Below, piece after piece: positions 34,608 to 43,293 of a stretch of 64,000 bases of DNA. Source of the stretch: an uncultured Alphaproteobacteria bacterium (GTDB lineage Bacteria > Pseudomonadota > Alphaproteobacteria > GCA-2731375); NCBI GenBank assembly GCA_951812805.1, contig CATOSZ010000015.1:1-64000 (forward strand). Direction: 5' to 3'. How positions within the stretch are numbered: position 1 is the stretch's first letter; the number at the start of each line of letters is the position of its first letter. The position numbers were made by a program, and so were the translations under genes. A model generated the notes under the pieces. It was not told where the DNA came from. It ran no database searches and was given only the letters and a program-made list of their open reading frames with translations.

Positions 34608-35369
34608 ATGCGGATCAAGGACCAGATAGCCTATGTCACGGGAGGAGCCTCGGGCCTGGGCGAGGGCACGGCGCGCGAACTGGCGGCGAGCGGCGCCAAA
34701 GTTGCCATCCTCGACCTGCAGGCGGAACGCGGCCAGGCCGTCGCTGCGGAACTCGGCGGTCATTTCGCCGAATGCGACGTCTCGGACGAGGCCTCGACCG
34801 AGGCCGCGCTGGCCGCCTGCGAGGCGGCCCTCGGCGCGCCGCGCATTCTGATCAACTGCGCCGGCATCGGCCCGGCGCAAAAGACCACGAGCCGGGGCCG
34901 GCCGCACGACCTCGCGCTCTTCGACAAGGTGATCCGGGTCAATCTGATCGGCACCTTCAACGTCACACGCCTGGTCGCCACCACGATGGTGGCGCTGGAG
35001 CCGATGGAGAACGGGGAGCGCGGCGTGGTGATCAACACCGCCTCCGTCGCGGCCTATGACGGGCAGATCGGCCAGGTCGCCTATGCCGCCTCGAAGGGCG
35101 GCATCGTCGGCATGACGCTGCCGATCGCCCGCGACCTCGCCGACCAGGGCGTGCGCGTCGTCACCATCGCGCCCGGCATCTTCGAGACGCCGCTGCTGGC
35201 GACCCTGCCGGACCCGGTGAAGGAGAGCCTGGCCCAAAGCGTGCCGTTCCCGAAAAAACTCGGCCAGCCGGACGAATATGCCGCGCTGGCACGCCATATC
35301 GTCGAAAACGTCATGCTGAACGGCGAAACCATCCGCCTCGACGGCGCCATCCGCATGGCGCCGCGCTGA
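34608..35369 (+). CDS. Short-chain dehydrogenase, HSD17B10/3-hydroxyacyl-CoA type
   Basis: 253 residues from ATG 34608 with AGAGGAGG upstream. Cofactor motif YVTGGASGLGEGTA, NCAGIGPAQ and the active-site YAASKGGIVGMTLPIARDLA. The sequence (TIAPGIFETPLLATLP, FPKKLGQPDEYA) closely follows type 2 3-hydroxyacyl-CoA dehydrogenases, which act in short-chain fatty acid or isoleucine degradation. Confidence 0.87.
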   Translation: MRIKDQIAYVTGGASGLGEGTARELAASGAKVAILDLQAERGQAVAAELGGHFAECDVSDEASTEAALAACEAALGAPRILINCAGIGPAQKTTSRGRPHDLALFDKVIRVNLIGTFNVTRLVATTMVALEPMENGERGVVINTASVAAYDGQIGQVAYAASKGGIVGMTLPIARDLADQGVRVVTIAPGIFETPLLATLPDPVKESLAQSVPFPKKLGQPDEYAALARHIVENVMLNGETIRLDGAIRMAPR

Positions 35370-35384
35370 GGCGAAACCGATACG

Positions 35385-37094
35385 TCAGGCCGCGCGAACG
35401 CCGGCCAGAAACGTTTCCACTTCCGTGCGCAGCGTTCCGGACTGCCGCGACAATTCGCGGGCCGCGTCCAGCAACTGCTCGGTCGAGCACCGCGTCTCGG
35501 TCGCCGCCTCGCTGACGTCGGCGATGTTCCGGGTGACCGCCTCGGTCCCGCTGGCGGCGTCCTGAATGTTGCGACTGATTTCGCCCGTGGCCGCACCCTG
35601 TTCCTGGATCGAGTCCGATACGTTGCCGGCGATGGCGTTGATCTCGGTAATGGTGCGGGCAACACCCGCGATGGCCTCGACCGCGCCGCCCGTCGCATCC
35701 TGAATGCCGGAAATTTGCGCGGAAATCCGCTCCGTCGCGGTGGCCGTCTGCGTCGCCAGGCCCTTGACCTCGGCTGCGACGACGGCGAAGCCCTTGCCGG
35801 CCTCCCCGGCGCGCGCCGCCTCGATCGTGGCATTGAGTGCCAGCAGGTTCGTCTGCCCGGCGATGTCGTTGATCAGGCCCACGACCTCGCCGATCTGCTC
35901 GGCGGCTTCGGCCAGACCCTGAACCCGGGAGGTCGCGCTATCGGCCGCGCTCACGGCGGTTTGCGCCATCTCGGCCGAGCTGGCGACATGACCGCGGATC
36001 TCCTGGATCGACACGGTCAGTTCCTCCGCCGCGGCCGCCACGGTCTGGACGTTTCCGTTGGCCTGTCGCGACGCGGCATGGACCGAGTCGGTCCGTTCGC
36101 CCGCCCGGCTCGCGGTTTCGTTCATCGAGATGGCGGTCGTCTCCATCTCCGCCGAAGCGACCGAGACCAGTTCGACAACGGTCTTGACGCTGGCCTCGAA
36201 GTCGTCGGCGAGCCCCATCATCGCCCGGCGACGTTCCGCCTCATTGCGCGCCTCGGAGGCCACCTGCTCCTCCCGCAGCCGCTCCATCTCCAGGGTGTTG
36301 CGCCGGAAGACGTCGACCGCGGCGGCCATCTCGCCGATCTCGTCGCTTCGCCGGCGTGACGGGATCGTCACCTCGGTGTCGCCATCGGCGAGCCGTCGCA
36401 TGGCCGTGGTCATTCGCTGCAGAGGATTGCCGACGGTCCGCGCCAGCACGATGACGACGGCGAGGATCGACAGGGCGAGGGCCACGGCCGCCAGAATCGA
36501 TTGCGTCATCAGCGCTTCGGATATCCGCGCGTTGAGCGCCGCGAGGCTCCAACCGATGGCAAGCGTGCCGACGGTCTTGCCATCCTTGGCGGTGATTATC
36601 GGCGAGATGGTGACGAGGTGCCCGTCGACTTCCAGCGCACCACTCCTGCCGGCCGCCAGATCCGGTCCTGCCTGCGCGACGATCGGTGCGAGGTCGAGGC
36701 CCGGCAGATGGGCCGAGTCGTATTTGGTCAGAAGACTGCCGTCCTTGACGAGAACCAGGAGGCTGGCGAGGGCCGAGTTGTCCGCGCCGGCCGTCGCCTT
36801 GTAAGCGCGCTCGACGGCGCCTGCCTTCTTCCAGCGCACGCCGCCCGACATCTGGCCGGCCATGAGCTCGGCGATCGAGACGAGGTTCTGTCGCGAGAGT
36901 TCCAGCAGCGACGAGCGGGTATTGATGGACTGCATCGTCACCATGGCCGCAAAGCCCAGGGAGACGCACAACGCCACCAGGAGGGCGACCTTGCGTCCGA
37001 TCGTCCAGCCGCGACGCCGGACTTCGGCATCGCCCGCCGCCCGGATCGGGCCGTCGTCGGTGCCGCGCAATGGGTTCTCCAACGGAATGCGCAT
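35385..37094 (-). CDS. Methyl-accepting chemotaxis protein
   Basis: 569 residues: TM1 at ~34-54 (VALLVALCVSLGFAAMVTM), a small periplasmic Cache-like domain (~60-190, with SLLTKYDSAHLPGLDL and ITAKDGKTVGTLAIGW), TM2 at ~197-218, HAMP (~220-270) and a cytoplasmic signalling domain with the hairpin tip IGEVVGLINDIAGQTNLLAL then NATIEAARAGEAGKGFAVVA. It transmits ligand binding to CheA/CheW. Encoded 150 bases downstream of a secreted Cache-type protein on the same strand. Confidence 0.92.
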   Translation of the reverse strand: MRIPLENPLRGTDDGPIRAAGDAEVRRRGWTIGRKVALLVALCVSLGFAAMVTMQSINTRSSLLELSRQNLVSIAELMAGQMSGGVRWKKAGAVERAYKATAGADNSALASLLVLVKDGSLLTKYDSAHLPGLDLAPIVAQAGPDLAAGRSGALEVDGHLVTISPIITAKDGKTVGTLAIGWSLAALNARISEALMTQSILAAVALALSILAVVIVLARTVGNPLQRMTTAMRRLADGDTEVTIPSRRRSDEIGEMAAAVDVFRRNTLEMERLREEQVASEARNEAERRRAMMGLADDFEASVKTVVELVSVASAEMETTAISMNETASRAGERTDSVHAASRQANGNVQTVAAAAEELTVSIQEIRGHVASSAEMAQTAVSAADSATSRVQGLAEAAEQIGEVVGLINDIAGQTNLLALNATIEAARAGEAGKGFAVVAAEVKGLATQTATATERISAQISGIQDATGGAVEAIAGVARTITEINAIAGNVSDSIQEQGAATGEISRNIQDAASGTEAVTRNIADVSEAATETRCSTEQLLDAARELSRQSGTLRTEVETFLAGVRAA

Positions 37095-37244
37095 CGTTTG
37101 CCTCCGTGATTTCAGGACACGACGCGAGCGTGTCGTACCTGTTCGATAACGGGAATCGGGATGTCGTTTCGCCCCATCGCCACCCGGTACCCGACCCGCC
37201 GGAAGAAGAAACTTCCGGGGGGCCAGGTCCGGATGCGCGGCGGC

Positions 37245-37811
37245 TCAACCCTCGACGTTGACGCCGACGGTGACCGCGCCGATGACCTGGTTCGTGGCCG
37301 GATCGACGATGCTGACGCTGACTTGCGATTGGTAGGTCTGGCTCGACTCGTCGAACTCGACGTCGTCGACGAAGACCGCCTGGGCGCCGGCGCCGTACGA
37401 CTTTTTCCACTTGCTCTCGTCACCCTGCCAGTAATCGGAGGTGACGTCGCTCTGGCCGACGTTCAGGCCCTTGTTGTCCATCACGAAGATCTCAGAATAG
37501 TTGCCCGCAGAGCTTTCCTTCTTCGCCTTCAGGAAGCCGGATACCGGCTTGCTCAGGATCGCCTTGATCATCGGCTGGTGATCGCTTTTGGTTTCGGCGC
37601 GCCAGGCCTTGTCCAGCTTGTCGATGTCGGCCTGCGACAGCTTGGCGTTCTCGGCATTCTGCGCCTTTACGGCCGCGACGATCTCGGCGGTGCTGGCCCA
37701 GGCCTTGATATCTTCGATGACGTCGGGGGAAACGGCGACGTCCTTGGCGGCCGCGACGGTCGCGGTCAGCGAAACGAGACCGGCAAAGAGAGCGTAACGG
37801 AGTGATTTCAT
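37245..37811 (-). CDS. Secreted Cache-domain-like protein
   Basis: 188 residues: a clear signal peptide (MKSLRYALFAGLVSLTATVA with AAA-K cleavage), a helical region rich in Ala/Lys, then a beta-rich PDC/Cache-type module (SEIFVMDNKGLNVGQSDVTS, YWQGDESKWKKSYGAGAQAV, ending NQVIGAVTVGVNVEG). It has no membrane anchor, so it should be periplasmic. Being directly upstream of the chemoreceptor gene, it may be a soluble partner or decoy sensor; that link is inference. Confidence 0.75.
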   Translation of the reverse strand: MKSLRYALFAGLVSLTATVAAAKDVAVSPDVIEDIKAWASTAEIVAAVKAQNAENAKLSQADIDKLDKAWRAETKSDHQPMIKAILSKPVSGFLKAKKESSAGNYSEIFVMDNKGLNVGQSDVTSDYWQGDESKWKKSYGAGAQAVFVDDVEFDESSQTYQSQVSVSIVDPATNQVIGAVTVGVNVEG

Positions 37812-38087
37812 GACGGCAGTTCCTTCAGGTTCCGAGTTCCACGACGGGTGCGTCCTCGACCCGTCGTCGGGGCACGCACCTACGCGTCGACCCCACCTGT
37901 GAAGGATGAGTTACATTCGTTAACAATCCGCTGCACGCTTTCCGATTTCGCCACTCATATCCCACACGCGGCTTCGAAGGTGTCTTGGGCGGACCGGCTC
38001 GCGCGCGTATCACTCTATCGTCATCCCTCTTGCGACATTTCGGCGCTTTTCCCACCTGCGGGTTACGTCGATATGAGGAGATGACAG

Positions 38088-38252
38088 ATGACCAAACGCA
38101 CGAAACTCCTGCCCGTCGCCCTCGCCAGCGTCCTGGTCGCGGGTCTCGCCCTCGCCCTGATGCAGCCCGCCGCGGCGCAGAAGAAGTCGAAGGGATCGCT
38201 CAACAAGGATTGGGGCAACTGCTCGATTCGCCATTGCGACAAGGGCCAGTAG
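38088..38252 (+). CDS. Small secreted peptide with two cysteines
   Basis: 54 residues, GAGGAG upstream. Signal peptide TKLLPVALASVLVAGLALAL to AAA-Q; the predicted mature part is about 24 residues, basic, with NCSIRHCDKGQ carrying two cysteines that could form a disulfide. No homologue recalled. It lies alone in a 900-bp region between a divergent Cache-protein gene and the thiolase terminator. Confidence 0.5.
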   Translation: MTKRTKLLPVALASVLVAGLALALMQPAAAQKKSKGSLNKDWGNCSIRHCDKGQ

Positions 38253-38652
38253 CGCCGGCTTGTCGTTACGGTTCCGGTCTGTTCATTCTGACGGAAGCGG
38301 AAGCCGAGGAATTGCCGCCGGCGCAGGTCGAAATCACAACCTCTATGCGCCGGCGGCAGCAGCCTCAAGTGACAATCGATGGCACCGATATAAATTCAAT
38401 CGACAAATTCCGGAAAAGGCTCACCGCCCTGGGGCCTCGCGGCGACATCCCGAGGCGCCCGGGAGGATACGGCGTCACGCCGGCACCGTGGGAATGGCCG
38501 AACTGCGATCGATAATGTCATCGGTCCCCCTCCCCTGTGCAGGCTTTCCAAAACCAACGATAGGATAAGAACAGAGGTTACGTGAACCTTCCGTGATTCC
38601 ATTGCGAATCCGGTCCGGCACGCGCTGGCAGCGTGAAAATGTCGTGAGACGC
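38253..38652. other. Noncoding stretch, no gene recognised
   Basis: About 400 bases between the small secreted peptide and the thiolase terminator. Several open frames exist, but none has a ribosome site plus protein-like composition. A locally AT-richer segment lies at 38385-38405. No tRNA, riboswitch or IS end recognised. Confidence 0.5.
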
Positions 38653-38685
38653 AAAAAAGGCCCCGCCGTTTCCGGCGGGGCCTTT
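38653..38685 (-). terminator. Rho-independent terminator of the thiolase gene
   Basis: Perfect stem GGCCCCGCCG/CGGCGGGGCC with a four-base loop, followed on the minus strand by a six-T run; 25 bases past the thiolase stop. Confidence 0.88.
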
Positions 38686-38709
38686 GGCCGTGGCGTATGT
38701 TGCGAGCGC

Positions 38710-39912
38710 TCAGCCGTCGTAGGCGCCGACGATGGCGATCGACGAGACGTTCTGGTGCGGGAAACCGCCGAGATTGTGCGTCATGCCGAAGCGCGGATTG
38801 TCGAGCTGCCGGCTGTCCGCGCGGCCGTGCAGCTGCATGTACATCTCGTACAGCATGCGCAGGCCGCTGGCGCCGATCGGATGGCCGAAGCACTTGAGGC
38901 CGCCGTCGATCTGGCAGGGGATCTGCCCGTCGGCATTGTAGAAGCCGTCCAGCACGTCCTTGTAGGCCTCACCCTCCTTCGAGAGGTAGAGATCCTCCAT
39001 CGTCACCAGCTCGGTGATCGAGAAGCAGTCGTGGCACTCGAACATCGAAATCTCGTCGCGCGGGCTCGAGATGCCGGCTTCCTTGTAGGCTCGCTCGGAG
39101 GCCTTGCGGGTGGTCATGAAATAGCTGCCGTCCCAGGAATTGTGGCTGGCTTCCGTGCCGTTGGAAACGGCGAGCTGCAGCGCCTTCACCGTGACCAGAT
39201 CCTGCTTGCCGAGCTTGCGGGCGATCTCCGGCGTGGTGACGATGGCACAGGCCGCCCCGTCCGAGACGCCGCAGCAGTCGAACAGGCCGAGCGGCTCGGC
39301 GATCATCGGCGCGTTCAGCACCGTATCGATATCGATTTCCTTGCGCAGGTGCGCCTTCGGGTTCTTCGCGCCGTTGGCATGGCTCTTGACCGAGATCTGC
39401 GCCATCGCGCGCTTCACGTCCTCGGCCGGAATGCCGTGCTTGGTCTGATAGGCGGTGGCCAGCTGCGCGAAGCTACCGGGCGCCGAGGCGTTGGCCCAAT
39501 AGGCCGAGTTCAGCACCCCGCGGCCGCGTTGCGGCAGGCCGCCGTAGCCGGTGTCCTTCAACTTTTCGACACCGGCGGCGAGCGCGATATCCGCGGCGCC
39601 CGAGGCGACCGCATAGACCGCGCCCCGGAAACTCTCGGTGCCGCTGGCACAATAGTTCTCCACCCGGGTCACCGGGATGTAGGGCAGGCGCAACGCGACC
39701 GCGAGCGGCACGCCCGACTTGCCGACGTGGACTTCCTCGATCGCCGTCGAAAACCAGGCGGCGTCGATCTGGTCGCGACTGATGCCCGCGTCCTTCGTGC
39801 ATTCCTCGAAGGCCTCGACGATGAGGTCGTCGGCCTCCCGGTCCCAGCGCTCCCCGAACTGGGAGCAGCCCATGCCGATGATCGCGACCTTGTCCCTGAT
39901 ACCCGTTGCCAT
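38710..39912 (-). CDS. Thiolase (SCP-x/acetyl-CoA acetyltransferase type)
   Basis: 400 residues from ATG 39912. The nucleophilic Cys is in RVENYCASGTESFRGAVYAV, and the family's HDCFSITELVTMEDL and CFGHPIGASGLRMLYEM motifs are present. The second Cys of classical biosynthetic thiolases is not obvious, as in SCP-x-type enzymes. It lies 19 bases downstream of the HMG-CoA-synthase-like/DUF35 gene, forming a two-gene unit with a terminator behind it. Confidence 0.87.
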   Translation of the reverse strand: MATGIRDKVAIIGMGCSQFGERWDREADDLIVEAFEECTKDAGISRDQIDAAWFSTAIEEVHVGKSGVPLAVALRLPYIPVTRVENYCASGTESFRGAVYAVASGAADIALAAGVEKLKDTGYGGLPQRGRGVLNSAYWANASAPGSFAQLATAYQTKHGIPAEDVKRAMAQISVKSHANGAKNPKAHLRKEIDIDTVLNAPMIAEPLGLFDCCGVSDGAACAIVTTPEIARKLGKQDLVTVKALQLAVSNGTEASHNSWDGSYFMTTRKASERAYKEAGISSPRDEISMFECHDCFSITELVTMEDLYLSKEGEAYKDVLDGFYNADGQIPCQIDGGLKCFGHPIGASGLRMLYEMYMQLHGRADSRQLDNPRFGMTHNLGGFPHQNVSSIAIVGAYDG

Positions 39913-39931
39913 ATCTCTCGTGTCCTTCGTG

Positions 39932-41386
39932 TCAGTCGTCCGACGGCGCCGGCGCCGCCTTCCAGAAATACTTGGTGAAGCCACGCTGGTTGTCGTGTTC
40001 CTTCACCCGGAACATCATGCGCATCGGCATGCCGACCTCGACATGGCCGACATCGACGTCCGTCAAGTCTGCCATGAGCCGGCCTCCTTCTTCAAACACC
40101 ACCATGCCGAAATGCTGCGGCGGATCGAGGGAGTAGGTGAGGTTGTCCGCCGTCCAGCTTTGCACCTTCGCCGGGGTGTCGGCGAAGGAGTGATCGTCCT
40201 GACTGTGGAATTCACCGCAGTTGGGATTGACGCAGACGTTGGACTTCGGGAACTGCACGGTGCCGCATTTGCGGCACTTGCCACCCATCATGCCGATCAG
40301 CATTTCCTTGTTGCGATAGAGCGAGGAGAGCGCGGTCTGCTTGTCCCCCTCGCTGCGCAGGCCACGATCCATCTCGATGTTGTCGTTGAAGGAGAGGAAC
40401 TTGTTGTAGTTGGTCTCCTCCTTGCGACGCGCCAAATGGCCCGCGACGCCGGCCCGCGGGCTCAGCTTCGCCAAGGCGTCGGTCGTGCGGAACAGCAACG
40501 CATCCACCCCCTGGCCCCAGCCGACCAGCAGCAGCGTCTCGCCCGGCCCGGCCGCCTCCAGCGCCGAAATCAGCATGATCAGGGGATGCGCGGCGCCGCT
40601 GTCGCCCATCACCGCCTGCAGGTTGTCCGCGACCGCGTCGGCCTTGAGGCCGACCTTGCGCGCGATACCGGCGGCGAGATTGCGAATCGTTCCCGGCATG
40701 ATCATCCGGTCGATCGCGTCGGCGGCGATGCCGGCCTCCGCCAGGACCGCCTCGATCGCCGGCGGCACGATCTTCATGTAGCCCTCGTCGCGGATCCAGC
40801 GTTCTTCCCAGCCGTAATCGAAGGCCTCGTTCTGGCCGCGATAATGATCGACGAAGTCGACGGCGACCTGATGGTAGCCGAGCAGCTCGGCGATAATGCC
40901 CTCGGTGCCGAGCGTCAGCGCGCCCGCGGCGTCACCACTCAACATCTCGAAGGGCGAGGCGGCGCGGGTGCGGCGCTTCTCCGTCGCGACGAACAGGGCC
41001 TGTCCGCCCATGCCGCGCGCCGCGTTGAGCGCCGTGATCAACCCCGAGGTGGCGACCCGCTGCGAGGACGTGATGTCCAGCGTCATCAGGTTCTGGCCGA
41101 GCCCCAGCGCCGTGGTCAGGATGCCCGAATTCTGCCGGTCCTGGAACGGCAGCGTGGTCGAGGCCAGGAACACGGCGGAAAGGTCGTCCGGCCGGGCACC
41201 GGCCAGGCAATCACGCCCCGCCTCGACCGCCATGGTTAGCGCGTCTTCGTCCCAATTGCACATCGAACGCTCGCCCCGGCCATAGGCCTTGAGGGCGGCG
41301 TTGAACCAGCTGTTGGCATCGGCGATCGCCTTGCGTTGCAGGCGCAAACGGGGAATGTAGGCCCCGAAGCCGGTAATCCCGACCAT
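39932..41386 (-). CDS. HMG-CoA-synthase-like protein fused to DUF35 OB-fold/zinc ribbon
   Basis: 484 residues. Residues ~1-330 have the thiolase-superfamily synthase fold (SGLITALNAARGMGGQALFV, EMLSGDAAGALTLG, AVMGDSGAAHPLIMLISALE). Residues ~350-475 are a DUF35 unit: zinc ribbon CRKCGTVQFPKSNVCVNPNC followed by an OB fold. By alignment from memory, the synthase Cys position is occupied by Val (SSQRVATSG), and the catalytic Glu and His are also not seen, so this half may be structural or a non-condensing acyl-CoA binder. Partner of the adjacent thiolase. IS481 copy 2 ends 90 bases upstream of the start. Confidence 0.82.
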   Translation of the reverse strand: MVGITGFGAYIPRLRLQRKAIADANSWFNAALKAYGRGERSMCNWDEDALTMAVEAGRDCLAGARPDDLSAVFLASTTLPFQDRQNSGILTTALGLGQNLMTLDITSSQRVATSGLITALNAARGMGGQALFVATEKRRTRAASPFEMLSGDAAGALTLGTEGIIAELLGYHQVAVDFVDHYRGQNEAFDYGWEERWIRDEGYMKIVPPAIEAVLAEAGIAADAIDRMIMPGTIRNLAAGIARKVGLKADAVADNLQAVMGDSGAAHPLIMLISALEAAGPGETLLLVGWGQGVDALLFRTTDALAKLSPRAGVAGHLARRKEETNYNKFLSFNDNIEMDRGLRSEGDKQTALSSLYRNKEMLIGMMGGKCRKCGTVQFPKSNVCVNPNCGEFHSQDDHSFADTPAKVQSWTADNLTYSLDPPQHFGMVVFEEGGRLMADLTDVDVGHVEVGMPMRMMFRVKEHDNQRGFTKYFWKAAPAPSDD

Positions 41387-41476
41387 GTTTCGCGTTACCT
41401 CCCAAAGTCGATGGACCCGGGACGCCCCCGGGCGACGGCGGCCACCATAGCAGTGGCGGGCAAGTGGTCAAGACGG

Positions 41477-42594
41477 TGTCCAGGTTCACTACATATGAGA
41501 CGACGAGGTCTTCTTGGCTGTGATCTGTCGAAGGTACTCCTCGGGGGTTTTGCCTTTCAAGGCTCCATGAGGCCTGAAGGTGTTGTAGATGTTGGCGAAC
41601 TTGTCGATCTGTGGGTTTAGTTTGTCGAGCTGGTCCTCGATGTCATGGCAGGCGTAGAACTCGTAGCGCCATGCGCCGTTGGCTCGCTCGACGCCGCCAT
41701 TGAGCTGCGGCGTCCTCGGCGGCAAGACATAGACGGGGATCTTTCGGCTCTCGCAGGCGGCCTCGAACTCGGCCATGAACTCGGATCCACCGTCGACCTG
41801 GATGGCCTTCACGGGGAAGGGCAGGTCGGCCACGAGTTTGTCGAGGAAACTCTCGGCGTTCCTGGCGGTCGCTCTGCGGAAGGCCTTGGCACAGGTGAAG
41901 CGGCTGACGGGATCGTAGGCGGTGAACTGCTTGACCGTGCGCTCGCCGGCCGGCGTGATGCTCAAGGTGTCGAGCTGGACCAGATCGCCGGGGGCCGTTG
42001 CCTTCATCCCCTTCGGCAAACGCTTGGCGTGTGGGCGCTTGGCTCTCTTGCCCTTGGCGCGTCGTCGCGCCACGGGCACCGGCACAACGACGCCGCGCGC
42101 GACCAGATGGGCGAGCATGCGACCAACGGTGCTGTCCGACAAGGTGAAGCCCTCTCGGCGCAGCAGCGGTCCGAGCTTGGCCTTGCCCCACATCGGGAAG
42201 TCGCGGCGCAGCCGTTCAAGCCGACGCAGCACCGCACTCGACCACTCTCGGCGACGACGGCGGCGAGGCGCGCGCGAGCGCGGCTCCAACCGCTCGTCCC
42301 AGCGATAGAGCGTGCTACGCGGCACGCCCACCGCCTGGGCCGCCGCCTCGGCCGTCAAGCCGTCACGCCGGGCCCGATGCCAACGCCGGACGGCGTCGCG
42401 TCTGAACGCTACGCATTTAGTGTCGGGCTCCGCGTTCAGACGCGACGCCGTCCTCCAACCCCTGATAACATGTCGGGGCAGGCCAAAAACCTGCATGGGG
42501 ATCTCCTTCAAGCTGTTGGTCTCGCAACTCACAGCTTCGGAGATCCCCGCCTCTGCCGCCAGAGGCGCGTCTCACATCTATCTGAACCTAGTCA
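41477..42594 (-). mobile_element. IS481-type insertion sequence, copy 2
   Basis: 1118 bp, same ends as copy 1, flanked by the 5-bp target duplication GACGG (41472-41476 and 42595-42599). It inserted between the HMG-CoA-synthase-like gene and the palindromic element at 42603. Confidence 0.93.
41489..42496 (-). CDS. IS481-family transposase, copy 2
   Basis: 335 residues, predicted product identical to copy 1; the single observed base difference (41849, A for G) is silent here. DDE residues in DLVQLDTLSI, AIQVDGGSEF and NGGVERANGAW. AAGGAG precedes ATG 42496. Confidence 0.9.
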   Translation of the reverse strand: MQVFGLPRHVIRGWRTASRLNAEPDTKCVAFRRDAVRRWHRARRDGLTAEAAAQAVGVPRSTLYRWDERLEPRSRAPRRRRRREWSSAVLRRLERLRRDFPMWGKAKLGPLLRREGFTLSDSTVGRMLAHLVARGVVVPVPVARRRAKGKRAKRPHAKRLPKGMKATAPGDLVQLDTLSITPAGERTVKQFTAYDPVSRFTCAKAFRRATARNAESFLDKLVADLPFPVKAIQVDGGSEFMAEFEAACESRKIPVYVLPPRTPQLNGGVERANGAWRYEFYACHDIEDQLDKLNPQIDKFANIYNTFRPHGALKGKTPEEYLRQITAKKTSSSHM

Positions 42595-42602
42595 GACGGG
42601 CT

Positions 42603-42872
42603 TAGCCCGCCTTTCTCACACTCTCCACGGCCTCAGCGGCGCTGTCGGCTCGACAGGGCAGGAGCGCCGCGCCGTTCGATGTGGTTCATCGTACAAGCGG
42701 TGCGACGCACCCTGTCGAGCCGACAACGCCGCCCGGAGGGTCGGCCTGGGCCGGCCGCTCGGAGAGGCGCGGTCCCTCGACGTAGGCCCCCTACGCCTTC
42801 GGGCCCGCACCTCGCCGAATCGACTCGGCCCAGGTCGACTGAGGCCGTGGAGAGTGTGAGAAAGGCGGGCTA
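42603..42872. repeat. 270-bp palindromic noncoding element
   Basis: Perfect 34-bp terminal inverted repeats (42603-42636 and 42839-42872) beginning TAGCCCGCCTTTCTCACACT. Inside, a second perfect 16-bp inverted repeat (42643-42658 and 42710-42725) brackets a short core. There is no convincing ORF. The right 63 bp recur with seven mismatches at 54568-54630. The layout fits a miniature inverted-repeat element or a mobile structured RNA/DNA unit. It lies in the divergent promoter space between the HMG-CoA-synthase-like gene and hspQ. Confidence 0.85.
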
Positions 42873-42914
42873 GGGGGCGTTTCCGTCGTGAAATATTCAT
42901 GCTAAGTCGGGGGC

Positions 42915-43244
42915 ATGAACACGCGGCATGCCAAATTCACCATCGGCGAGGTGGTTCGCCATCGCTTCCACCCCTTTCGCGGGGTGATCTTCGATGTCGA
43001 CCCAGAATTCGCCAATACGGAAGAGTGGTGGCAGGCCATTCCCGCCGACAAACGCCCGCGCAAGGACCAGCCCTTCTATCACCTGCTGGCCGAGAATGCG
43101 GAGACCACCTACATCGCCTACGTCTCCGAACAGAACCTGCTGCCGGACGAAAGCGGCCGGCCCGTCACCCACCCCCAGGTCGACGACATGTTCCAAGGCA
43201 TGACCGACGGGCTCTATGTGCTGCACCAGATCCAGGTGAACTGA
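42915..43244 (+). CDS. hspQ: Heat shock protein HspQ
   Basis: 109 residues, YccV-like fold. Signature segments KFTIGEVVRHRFHPFRGVIF, DVDPEFANTEEWW and QPFYHLLAENAETTYIAYVS. HspQ acts as a Lon specificity factor and binds hemimethylated DNA in enterics. Forty-two bases downstream of the palindromic element, which therefore occupies its upstream region. Confidence 0.9.
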   Translation: MNTRHAKFTIGEVVRHRFHPFRGVIFDVDPEFANTEEWWQAIPADKRPRKDQPFYHLLAENAETTYIAYVSEQNLLPDESGRPVTHPQVDDMFQGMTDGLYVLHQIQVN

Positions 43245-43293
43245 CGCCGCCCTCGTCGACGACCCCTCCGACGTTGGACAACGGGAGCCGGCC

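Noticed and set aside
37985..38515. A 176-codon plus-strand frame overlapping the small secreted peptide
   Set aside because: No ribosome site; Arg/Pro-rich low-complexity translation; the 54-codon frame with GAGGAG and a signal peptide is better supported.
42603..42872. Possible CRISPR array or riboswitch for hspQ
   Set aside because: The repeats are inverted, not regularly spaced direct repeats, and a related copy lies downstream of an unrelated gene, so a mobile repeat is a better explanation than a gene-specific riboswitch.
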